Of a stretch of 64,000 nucleotides of DNA, positions 34,834 through 45,700 are shown piece by piece. Source of the DNA: Blastobasis lacticolella. Lineage: Eukaryota > Arthropoda > Insecta > Lepidoptera > Blastobasidae. The position numbers and the translations under genes are program-made. Below the pieces are notes generated by a model. That model worked only from the letters and a program-made list of their open reading frames with translations. It made no database searches and was not told the origin of the DNA. Every line of letters starts with the position of its first letter. The stretch's first letter is position 1. The stretch covers positions 14,880,200 to 14,944,199 of the forward strand of contig LR990052.1 of assembly GCA_905147135.1 (NCBI GenBank), given 5' to 3'.

Positions 34834-37800
34834 ATGGCTATGGCAGAGAAGAAAAACGAATTCCCCGCCTCAGTGGAGGCGGATAGAAAACTACTGGACT
34901 TCGACACATACAACGAATATTTGGAATCGCTTATCGACCTTGCTGACCTAAGAAACCTAAGGAGTATTGCTGCTGCCAGAACAATAGCTGAATTTGGATA
35001 CAGGTAGAATTGATTTGACCCATTGGGCCGCGTTATTTGTAAGGGTGAAAAGGTCCTGGACATTTCTAGTGAACTTGCGGTTAGGCCATTCGTGGATAAC
35101 ATGTTGCATGTTCTACACCAAGGCGTCGCTATCACAGGTCGGAGAGTCTCGCCATTAGTATCGATGCAAGAACTCAGCACATCTACCGTGGCCAGTTCCT
35201 AGCCAATTATTTTTTTCCTTGGGAGGCACACGGACGGACGATCCACCTGATGGTAAGCGGCCACTGTTTTCCAGTATATCTGCAATCAAAGGAGAGCGGA
35301 CGCGGTGCCTGCCTTTGAGGTACATGTACACATGCTCTTTTGAAGATCCCCGTGTTATATAGAAAGGAAAGACTTCGGGAGGGAGCTCATTTCACATCTT
35401 GCACGTGCGTGGTAAAATAGCTCGTGATGCTCGTACATTAGTTAGATGACATTCATCCAGATGGTGTGGATGAAATCCATCCCGTAGTCCATCCTCATCG
35501 TGTAGTATAGTAGTAGTAGTATCCTATCGTATTCAGTAAACACCAGTCTTCCGTGGCCAATCAAAGTCTTATGCTTTTGCAGTTGAATTGTACTCAAACA
35601 TTGCATTTTGGGTCTACTATCGTTCCAGTATGGCATCCACTGGCTGTCCATTCCCATTTCCATCATTTGTGTTGTCTAAGTTGCACAAAAGTACTTCTTT
35701 TACAGGGCCACTGGTGACACATTGACCGAGAAAGATTTCTATAAACGGCGCGCGGTTATTCACGACATTGTATACCCTAAAATAAGGGCGTACGTCCTAA
35801 CCAGCGAGACAGCTAATCTGGACGACCCGTTCAATAGAGAACTGGCAATCAGGGAGCGGGCCAACAGGGTTGGCATCTTACAGGTACAGTTATAATAAAA
35901 TCACATCATTAATTTTATTGATCTAAGTACTTTTAATTTCAATATTCTCTTTTAACTTACGTCACAATACATATACGCCACAATACGTACATACATTGTA
36001 TGGTATTGTATTGTACCCATAGTGGTGGAGTAGACTTAACCGAAAATATTGCTTGAGGTGGAATTGTATTGTAATTGTAAGAGAAATGATTATTGCGGAT
36101 TATTAAAGTTAATACTGGAGATGGAGACCTCTAAAGCTTTTTATATTCTACTGCACTATAAAGGTAGGCAGAGACCATATTGTTCCACATTGAATTATAA
36201 AAACCTGTATGTTTGTCATAAAACATTTATTAATGACTACCTACTAACATTAGCGATTGCTTCACCGCAAAAGCGAGGCTGGCTGGGGGGTTTTGGGGCC
36301 CCACCACCATCTCAGGGACCCAAGCCAACCTCACCTGCATGTGGTCCCTTAGCTGACAGACGGACGAGGCTCTGGCAAATTGGCTTTTACCTATTTTTGG
36401 GGTCGGAGTTGGGGTTCCCTAGGTTGTGCGGGTCGGATGGGAGTCGACGCACGTAGAAAGCCAAAACCCTACAAAATACATGGCATGTCAAAAAAGGAAA
36501 CCGGTCACAGATAGGGCGTCGCCGTAGGTGGGCCAAGAGTAGCAGAAAGGTGGACCCTGCGCCCTCGCGTGCCGCGCGGGGGCGCAGGGGCGCAACCGGG
36601 ACATAACGCCAAGATGATAATAAAAAAAGAGCGAGGCTCTTAACTTTATTTAACAAAAAATTTGAATACCTGAGTGGTTCAGTTGGTTAACACGCCGGTC
36701 TGTCACGTAGAGGTCCCTGGTTTTTCCCGGCCGGACAGAAATTGAAATGATGAATTTTAGTTTCTGTTACGGCTCTGGATATTGTATGTATAATAAGTAG
36801 GTATTTAAAAAATATATAAGTAGTGTATCAGTTTTCTGGCACCCTTAACACCAGCTTTGCTTACTTAGGGGCTAGATGGCGCTGTGTGAATTGTCCAAGC
36901 ATATTTATTTATTTTAATAAAATTATGATCTGCTTTATGATCTTATTTATTATTTTCAGTCCATAATCTTCATCCGCCACTTCACCACTTGCGGCTTTGA
37001 AATATCCGGCTACATCGACTACGCTCACCGGCTCCTCACAGAGAATTGGCGAATGTTCTTTAAGACCAACAAGCGATTGTGGCCGAGAGACAGCGACCTC
37101 GGGTACTACCATTGGCGGCATGGCACCGTCCGCAGTAATATGAGCAGGAATTATAAGGTAGGTACTTGTTTTTGAGGAAATGAATATTAGCGCCAACTAA
37201 GGTTCTAAAGAAAGCTCAAGAGTAGCTTAACGTAATATGGAAATTCTTGAGTTTGGGAATTCTTCAAATTACTGTCAACTTACATTGCCGCGGAACGGAA
37301 TGGAAGCGATTTTTCTATCTATACTAATATAAAGAGAACAAGTTTGTGAGTTTGTATGTTGGGGGCAATCTCCTAAACTTCTGAACCGATTTTGATTTTT
37401 TTTTACTAATAAGAATCTACACTATTCCCTAGTGATATGTACACTTTTCATCACGGAAAAATGCTATCATATCCCGTGGAATAATCGAATGTTTACAAGA
37501 GATCCGAACCGGTGAAAACCACCTGGCCTCACCAGGGTCTGCTATTTTAAGTCAATTTTGGTAATATATCGGTAAATTAGGTAGGAATCTTCTCAATATT
37601 TAACAATATGTTGTATAAAATAAGAATTTGGTTAATTTATTCGTTGCAGCGTATTTATCTGTTCAAGAAAAAATCTGCTTCCATTCCGTTCCGCGGCAGT
37701 GTACATTTACCCTTATTTAAAAAATTCGCATACTGAACAGTTTCCACGAAAATAGCCTTCTGATTCGACTGATATCAAACGTTGGTTCGCAACATATTCG

Positions 37801-38784
37801 ATATTCTGCAACAATTCCGAAGCGCACGAGTTCCGCCCGACTGGGATTCTTGCATAGTTTTCTGTTCCCTCGTCATTGTATGTTAGCTGATGGAATTCAG
37901 TTCGAAATGTTAAGTAGTTCGACGTTTTGAACGGATCCCTGCACGGTTCACTGCATGTGGATACTGTCACTATTAAACGTTTCAATATCGTTCAGCTTTT
38001 TCGATGCTGCCGAATTCTTAAGATGAAATTGGAAACGTTTCAGAGCTTTGTCGTGTTGGTCGATTGATAGCTCACCAATTTAACAATATTCCAAAATATT
38101 CTAACCACTCTAGTCGGATATAAAAAAGTGACCACAATTAAACAATGTTTATTTTAGACTGAGCTTTCAATGTACCTACACGAGATTCTGGTATTGCATT
38201 ATAATTTTATATTACTAGACCCAGTGACTTGTCGATCGTAAGTCATTCGGGCCTTTCGCCTGAATGCGCTGCTGGTTTTCCAGTTACAGTGTGACTACAA
38301 AACTTAGTCATATAGGTACATTAAAATAGTCTAGCATTAAAGTAGATCATGAAGAATTTCTGAAAAATAGGTGTTGTGCGGTGTCTTAGTCATGGACAGT
38401 CGACGAGACGACATAGCTTGTGACCAGTATATACCATGATGCCCATAAAATTTCCATAAAATTAGTTCATTAGAAAGAGAGATGGAAGACTGGCTGGCTT
38501 TTAAAAAGTGAACTCGTTTCACTTGCACACACCACATTATCTAGTCACAGACTCCAACGAAATGGCAGTCTGCTATTTGTCGACCTGAATGTTGAAGTTT
38601 TAATCTTTTGTAGCCTGTGATGGACCCCGATCGTGGCCTGTTATTCCAAAACCGCCACGACCACAAGATCATATGCCCAGACCCGAATCAGGACCCTGGC
38701 CAGAACACCATGAAGCAGAGGGTGCGATCCCCCAAATATACTCAAGTAGAAATTTACGACCACGTCGTGCGCAGAAAGAGCTAA
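34834..38784 (+). CDS. CFAP299: CFAP299-like (C4orf22 family) cilia/flagella-associated protein
   Basis: Four exons, 34834-35003, 35706-35883, 36960-37157 and 38614-38784, join in phase to 239 codons (238 residues), close to the roughly 230 residues of the vertebrate protein. Recognisable family stretches are DTYNEYLESLIDLADLRNL, ARTIAEFGYR, TEKDFYKRRAVIHDIVYP and EISGYIDYAHRLL. All introns are GT-AG. The first ATG is used; a second ATG lies two codons downstream (MAMAEKK), so initiation could be at either. CFAP299 is linked to cilia, flagella and sperm function in other animals; its biochemistry is unclear and the sequence shows no enzyme motif, signal peptide or membrane span. AATAAA at 38,898-38,903 is the likely polyadenylation signal. 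Intron 1 holds a LINE-like repeat and intron 2 a SINE and a GC-rich repeat block. The family call is from memory of the protein. Confidence 0.88.
35013..35200 (+). other. Unassigned open frame in CFAP299 intron 1
   Basis: Within the intron a frame reads FDPLGRVICKGEKVLDISSE, LAVRPFVDNMLHVLHQGVAI and TGRRVSPLVSMQELSTSTVA before TAG. It is out of frame with exon 1, which reads directly into TAG at the donor. The composition looks protein-like but I recognise no family. It may be a piece of a mobile element next to the repeat that follows. Confidence 0.3.
35198..35440 (+). repeat. LINE-like repeat in CFAP299 intron 1
   Basis: GGGAGGCACACGGACGGACG, TCCACCTGATGGTAAGCGGC and TTTGAAGATCCCCGTGTTAT are shared in order with 14,690-14,825. 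Confidence 0.55.
36240..36640 (+). repeat. GC-rich repeat block ending in SINE A tail, CFAP299 intron 2
   Basis: Markedly GC-rich against its surroundings (GGCTGGCTGGGGGGTTTTGG, GGGGTCGGAGTTGGGGTTCC). The last 90 bp, GGGGCGCAACCGGGACATAA and CGCCAAGATGATAATA, match the SINE family A tail. The first part is not assigned. Confidence 0.5.
36660..36925 (+). repeat. SINE family B, CFAP299 intron 2
   Basis: Head CTGAGTGGTTCAGTTGGTTA resembles a tRNA A-box region. It continues with ACAGAAATTGAAATGATGAA, TTTAGTTTCTGTTACGGC, ATATAAGTAGTGTATCAG, TAGATGGCGCTGTGTGAATT and (TTTA)n. Two other copies lie at 45.78 and 58.34 kb. Confidence 0.7.
37315..37500 (+). repeat. Helitron-like 5' fragment, CFAP299 intron 3
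   Basis: TCTATACTAATATAAAGAG, TTTGTATGTTGGGGGCAATC, TTCTGAACCGATTTTGAT and TTTTCATCACGGAAAAATGC. Same order as 60,710-60,850. Confidence 0.5.
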
Positions 38785-38897
38785 GTAATCAAGTAAAACC
38801 AACTGAAATCATACGAACGATCTTTGTGATACTTTATTTAATATTCAGCTTTTATGTTTCCTTTATTTTGTAGTCTATACAAATGTATCATTTCACT

Positions 38898-38903
38898 AAT
38901 AAA
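38898..38903 (+). terminator. Polyadenylation signal of CFAP299-like gene
   Basis: AATAAA stands 114 bp after the TAA stop at 38,782-38,784, in AT-rich 3' sequence. It is the first canonical hexamer after the stop. Confidence 0.55.
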
Positions 38904-39284
38904 ACATGATAACATAGTTAAAGCTTGTTTTATTATTATGTCATTTTCCTTTTTCGAGGGCTGAATTATAATTAATATCGTAGATAAATCATCATTCTTA
39001 TAGCAATGTTGATAATTAAATGCAAGTATAAGAATAGACAAGAAATACTACAGTTCCATTCTTAAACACTATCCCATCTACCCTCTATTAATAACAGGGC
39101 GTGTAACTATTTATCTGTAAGACTAATAGATAAATCTTAAAATACAATTCAATAGATATAAACGAAACACCAAAGATTATTAAACGTGAGTGGGGCGTCA
39201 GTGTTTTTTCCAATCGGTTTCTCAGTGGTTCTTGTTTACAATTTACTAGGCGCGCAATTTACCGCCATCTTACCTCACCCTTAA

Positions 39285-39450
39285 GTCCGCTAGTAAATAC
39301 TAATGCCTAGACTGAACTGTGATTGGATCGCAATCGCAGAGTGATGGTAGTTTTACGCATTTTTAGTATTCTGCCACAATTAAAACTGCCGTTGAGCTGC
39401 TATTGATCGAATTACAATTCATTCTGACCAAGTAAACTAGCGGACTCGAG
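39285..39450. repeat. MITE between CFAP299-like and NOS genes
   Basis: AAGTCCGCTAGTAAA at 39,283-39,297 faces its inverted counterpart AAACTAGCGGACT at about 39,430. Inside, AAAACTGCCGTTGAGCTGC recurs at 4,988-5,010, and TAGCGGACT(C/T)GAGGCCC recurs at 5,053-5,069, directly left of the Harbinger pair. Confidence 0.5.
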
Positions 39451-40087
39451 GCCCTGATGGTAAGTGACGATGGCGGCCAAAGATAAAGCATGACTGTCCA
39501 AAAACAGCCTATTCACTGTGGCCTTGAAGGAGATTTGATTGCTTACGTCACATTCATTGTTACCTTTGTCGCACGCACTTTATTCTCTATTATATTGTCT
39601 TTTCTATTAATGTGCATTATATCTGCTGCGCCTATACTGTTTCATAAGTAGTTACAATTTTCAAAAGTCACAATGTATTTTTAAGATTGTCGCTATGCTA
39701 AGAGGTCCTTGAGTGGCGGGTCACGACCACAGACCGTAAGACCTGCATTCCACAGAAAACTGCATGCGGAGAACCGCATGGCACGTTTTCATTTATATGG
39801 CTCATATGGCTAAAGGGTAACGATCGGCAGCGCAGTTTCCTCGTCATACCTTTTGGAGCTTTATAACTTTCAGATACTGCATTTTATGAATTATACTTTG
39901 CAGATACAGGTGACCGTAAAGACGAAACACTAAAAGTGGTCTTACGATGAAGATCGGGGGCACCAATTGGAGCCAGATTGCATAGGGCAAGCCATTCAGA
40001 ACTCTTCCGGCCCTTACAAGAGCTGTAGTGCACCTGGCATAAAATTTAATTCCATATAAAACTTATGCATATTATGATTCTATGTGT

Positions 40088-42729
40088 CTAAGCCTGTGAC
40101 TGACTCGAGGTCAGTCGAGATTTCTTTGCAAACTCTCGCGATTGGAGGTGGACTTCAGCTGTTCTTAGTGTGATTCCAAAGATGTCTTCGTGGTATCGGT
40201 TTTCGTCCTGTAAAATAAGAAAAAAATTATCATGGATCATTTTTCAAAACAGTCCCTAAGAAAAACTAGTGACAGGGTACATTGTAGTTTGCTTATGCCA
40301 TGTAATCTATGTACCAAATCAGATAATATAAATTATGGTTTATAGACGGAAATGTAACAGTACTCGTACATGTAATAATAAACAGAAATAATAATTTAGA
40401 AAGAAAGAGTATAGTTTGAACAAATACATAAATGTTAAATAAATAAATTACCATTAGGTCAATAATAAAGTTGTCAACTTCTTGATCATTCATTTTAGCA
40501 TGTTTCTTTAGGCTTGATTTCAACGTTTGTTGTACTTCTTCCGCCATTTTACAATCTCCACAGACATAGAAATGTCCATCCTCATCTACTAGCATTCTTA
40601 CAATGCTTTCACTTTCTTCTTCTATAAGAGCTTGAACGTGTTTCTATAAAGAAATTGACATGTGTAAGTTCGCAACAATGGTAAAAAAATCTTTAGACTC
40701 AAATACTTAAAATTTAAATGATTTTTTCCAGATGCTTACTTTAGAGCTTCCTTCCTCTCTTGATAGAGCTAACTTTACTTTACTGAGGACACCATCCTCC
40801 AGACACTTTTCTTTTTCATCTTTATACAAATCCATTCCTTTGTATCTGCTGCCAAAGTATAATTCCATTGGCCCAGGTTTCTTCGAGTTTGGTGATAAGT
40901 TGTTAATTTGCCATCGTCTATGATGCCAGAAACCTCTAAACGGAGCGATGCCAGAGCCTGGTCCCACTAAAATAAGTGGTGCTGAAATGTCTTTTGGCAT
41001 ATGGAAGCTTGGTGCTCTAAAAAAACAGTTTAGGTAGGTATTAGAATTTTTTTTTCTTCTTCTGTAGATGTATCTTGAACTATTCGATTTTATTAACTCA
41101 CCGCCGTATAAATACCATCACTTCATCATCAGGTTTCGAGTTTTGTAAATAAGTTGAGCAAACTCCGTAATGTGTTGGTCCTTTTCCATCTAAAAATAAG
41201 TTACGTTCGGTTGCGTTAGGAAAATTGTTTATGATAGTTAGGTACATAAAGTGATGATAGAAATTGAACTTACTTTGTGTTTTGTATGTAACCACGGCAA
41301 CAGTAACATGTATCCTGTTGGGATGAGCCTTTGGCGAGGACGATATCGAGTAGAATCTTGGCTGCAAGTTCGGCAGCAACGCAGCTAACAGTGACGCTTG
41401 AGGTTTGCACGATGGAAACTGTTCAAATACTTCGCCCAAGTGAGGAAAGTGGAAGTGTCTCCAGTCATCATATTTATTTGAATCCTGCAATTATATAACA
41501 TATGATTAATATTTTGGGGTTAATTTTATGTGAATTTAAATTGAGTAAGCCATACCGTTATTAATTCTCTAATTTCGTCAGCTTCTTTCTCATCAGTACA
41601 TGCATCAGCGAGATATTTCAATAATTTTGACGACGGAGGAGTCGTGATGTCCAAAAACCTTGTAAATAAATCACGGGCTGATACTGCTGGTATTCTTTCA
41701 TGCGGTTCCCACGTTTTTAGTATACCTGTAATAATTGAACTTATAATACTTGTCTTAGAATATTTTTGTATGAAGCTAGAGTACCTACGCTTTTATTTTC
41801 GTGTCCAATCTTGAGCATTACAAACAAATACTATCCATTAGCGTGCTGTTTCTAAAATACCTATCAAAACTTTAAAGTGACATTTCTAGGTTAAACAGAA
41901 CCCTAGGAGATTTTTCCTAAAGTGTTTATTCGTAATTTTATATGCTATCGATATGCATAATCATAAACTGCACACGCAAATTGATAAAAAAAATCCATAT
42001 GAAAACGTTCCCGGGTTTTTTTTTCGAGGCATTGTACCAAAAATGCAAATCACCGTGCACGCTGTGCTGTAAGCATCTACTCAATGTACTAATTTAATTA
42101 TCAAGGCAAGAATATCCTTTAGGGTTTTGTGCTAGGCAGTTGTACAAAACTTCTTTGTCATCATCTGCATTATCATCATCTAACTAAATTATGTAAATCT
42201 TATTTTGACACATTTCAAATAAGTGTGCGTCTCCTACCAGTTGCTCTGAGAATTTCCTTCATAACTTGCAGCTGCATTACTTTGTCATATTGTTCAATAT
42301 CTTTGCATCTTTCTAAAATTGCGTCAACTATTTCTTTTCTATTACATGCCAGCACTCCAACATGATCTCCTGGGTCATATTTTATATCATCCTGAAATGA
42401 GCAGTAATTATTACAAACAAAACTTTTACCTTTTGCTTTGCTTTTTTAATTTTAACTTTATGTATTTAAATTAGAAAACTTACATCAGTGACCATATCAA
42501 CGAATACAGTAGCTCTATCGTCTGTAATATCCCCTAAATGTTTGTTTTCCTGAACTCTACACGAGAAAATATTTTTTCTAAAGGCGGATTCTACAGCACT
42601 TTTAAGTGGATGCGATCCAGTTACTTTTCCAAATCTCACAGTGTCTTCTGTTAATGGCACTGTACCCAGAGCCTTCTTTGCAGCCTGTACCATATCATTT
42701 TCTTCTAAGCAGAAAGTTTCACATGCAAC
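40088..42729 (-). other. Nos: NOS FAD/NADPH reductase module and C-terminus
   Basis: Eight exons carry the cytochrome P450 reductase-like half. Visible motifs are [13 protein letters not shown] (connecting region), [37 protein letters not shown] (FAD-binding), [26 protein letters not shown] (NADPH pyrophosphate), [14 protein letters not shown] and [17 protein letters not shown] (NADPH), then [20 protein letters not shown]. After that come only about 19 residues rich in Lys, Arg, Ser and Gln before TAG at 40,088-40,090, a short regulatory tail. I saw no convincing polyadenylation signal near the stop; a TTTATT on the plus strand at 39,579-39,584 could serve. Confidence 0.93.
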
Positions 42730-45700
42730 CTGGTGAACGACAAAAATGCCGGTAAAATTAAAAAAAATATTATTGTTTAGTTGAAATTTCATATTAACTA
42801 TTGTTAGAATGTTATACGGAGGGATGAAAGTTATGTGACAAGGAAGGCGATGAATGCGAATGCGAATGGATATTTAAGTAGAGGCCGACCTAAGAAAAGA
42901 TAGATGATGATAGATAGATGTACGTGAAGGATGACATGCGATAAAAATGATATAATAATAATAACGATGATAAAAAGAAAGAACTTGTTAACTTTTGTTA
43001 GAAGCCATATTTTTACTTTTGTCAACTCACATGGAAAATGTCTGAAGACCACGATCGAAATTGTTGTTCTTGACCATACATCTCGTCACCACATGTACAT
43101 TCTAATATTCTATCTCCTCCTAAATCATTTAATATTTTGTCTATTGTTTTTCCGAAATTACAGAACTTTGGATATGCACTAGACCCTAGGGCGAACACTG
43201 CGTAGCAAACATTGCTTAAGGGTCCTAGGTTTTCTACTTGTGAAGAGCCTGCTACACTACCTGAAAAAGGCAAAATATTTAAATGCATTCTGAAATGTAT
43301 AACTGGCTTAAAATAATAATCTGTTATAAAATTTGGGACAAAAGGCGTTGTAGTCTTCAAGGTTTTATTTATAGGTCTCGTCTGTTAGTGATGAGTGGGT
43401 ATATTTAGAATTTTCATCAATATTTCAGGTTATTATGACCGACTATATACTATACTTATACTTACTTTTGGTTGATTCTAATCGAGTCAATTGCCTTTTA
43501 TATTCATTGCTTGGTGACATTACACTATTTGTCCTCATCAATGACTTAGGAGTTGGTAGTTTATGATTTCTGAAAGAAATAAGTTTTCAGTAAGTTGGTA
43601 TTTTTAATTAAACTTTATTCAGACAGTCTGTCTAAATTGCTGTGCGTTATATTTTAGTATCCTAATCCATTGTTGTTCCCTAATCCAGAGTACCTACCCA
43701 GATTCACCGGTGTCGTTCGAATTTTTATTTTCATTGTACAACATTTGGAAAAGATAATCGGCGAAATCCTGAAAAAACAATCGGTGAGTAACTGTGCAAC
43801 TTAGGTATTCAAGACTTCAATAATAGGCGTCACGTAGGCAATTCATACCACTCCATTGGCGGGCGATTCTCCATTACCAAAAGTAGACGTCACAATAAGG
43901 AGGAGTGTTTCATGTTCTATCGAAAACATGTCGTAATCCGACATCGCATGGACCTGGCGAGAGAATCACTCATTAGTGCTATTTCGTACTTTTGTGCTAA
44001 CTATGATGCATAGCTAAACATCTTTTAACAAGCAAACTTACCTGGGCATTGAAAACGTGTCCGAAAATGTTCCCTAACTCCTTGGCATACTGTTCAGATT
44101 TCCCTGTTTCTGTTGCGTAGAGAATTGTGGCTTTGATGCGCTTTGAGAGAGCCCTGCCAAACAGTTTGGACGTGAACTTGACGGCGCGCGCGATCTGTTT
44201 GAAATGAAACTTTCTGTGGACAGGATTCCCCTCCGCCTTTTTCCATTGGTGGGTTTTCCAAGCCGCTTCCTAGACAATCGACAGAATTGTGTTAAGTTCA
44301 GTTTCTACGCAATTAATTTTACCCTTGTCGTTTCACCATATTCAGCACGTACACTATTTTCGATATAATAGCTAGTACTTTTGTTCATTATCGCTTGCAA
44401 GGCTTTTTTAGTATGCGCAGTACCTATGTTAATAGATATTAAACTAAGATAGGGAACTTCACTACATCAGCCCACTTAGCTACTTTAATACATAATAAGT
44501 ATCAGCCTTGCAAGCAATATTTACGAAAGTACCTATGGCTATTATCTATCTTATAAACGGTAAAGAAAGAATTGAAAATTAATCATGGGCTCGGCAATAC
44601 GAAAGTGATACCCCTGATATTCCAAACGTCCATAGGCTACGCGGCAATTTAATCGTACGCGTGGTTACTACCTTAGTGGTATAAAAATATACATAAAGAT
44701 CTAAAAATCAGTTCGAAATACCAGTGTAAAACAAAAGTAAACTTAGTAAAATAACAGGCAAGCGGGTCACCTGATGGAAAGTGGTCACCGCCGCCTGTGG
44801 ACATCAGCAACACCTAGGGCGCTAACAATGCTTTGCCCGCTAAAGATACCTCTAAGTATATACCTCTTCAACGATCCCAAAAAAACACAACACATAAAAA
44901 CCTTCGTGAGTTGTGTGTTGAAAAGTAAACAAATCTCATAAACCTATTTAATTTAAACATCTTCAACTTACTTGATAGTCGTACGATGGCCGTAGGTAGT
45001 ATAAAGCCATTTCCTGGTGAAATACCTGTGTTAAGGACCCTGATATTGGGGGTACTATCCAAATCCAATCAGCCGGGCATCCACCTCTGCAACAAAGGGA
45101 TCATTTTTACTTACAGGTGGAATTTTGAAATTGAAACTGTGAGGTTCCAATCAACCTGTGAGATTGTTGGATGTTTCCGGGGTAAAACAGACAGGGTCAC
45201 AAAGAGATTAGTATGCAGATAGGATTTTTTTATGCTATTCAATGACAAACAAACAGACAGCTGAAAAGTTAAATGATATTGCTTCATGCATGTAGGTGCA
45301 CTGGTTAACGTAGCTTAGGATAACAATATATCCTTTGAACCGAAACAAGAATGCAAGCCAGCATTGTTGTTGGGCGGCAAAATTTTGATTAGGTACCCAT
45401 CCAGGTGGACTCCTCTGGCTTCACAAGTCCTCCCCGCCGGTAAATATAAATAGTTATTTTTTTTATATAAAAGTTTCTTGAGTGATAGCACAATAATATA
45501 AACGGTGCGATTACGACGAAAATAACACGTTTATTCCAATTCTACCTATATTATGTTCAAAGTGGATTGTATACGTTTCAACTGTGACAATGTATCGAGA
45601 AGTCCGGCGGGGTTACCGTCAATCTAATGTTTAAATTACCAGTTTCAATCAACGCGCATTTACTTAATTAACAACTGGTTTCTAAGGTAAATTTTACTAG

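Noticed and set aside
34722..35180. 152-codon minus-strand open frame
   Set aside because: It is antisense to exon 1 of the CFAP299-like gene, whose sense frame has family similarity and correct splice signals.
44868..45222. Open frames on both strands near 45 kb
   Set aside because: They are shadows of the NOS exon at 44,972-45,086, whose true minus frame reads [15 protein letters not shown].
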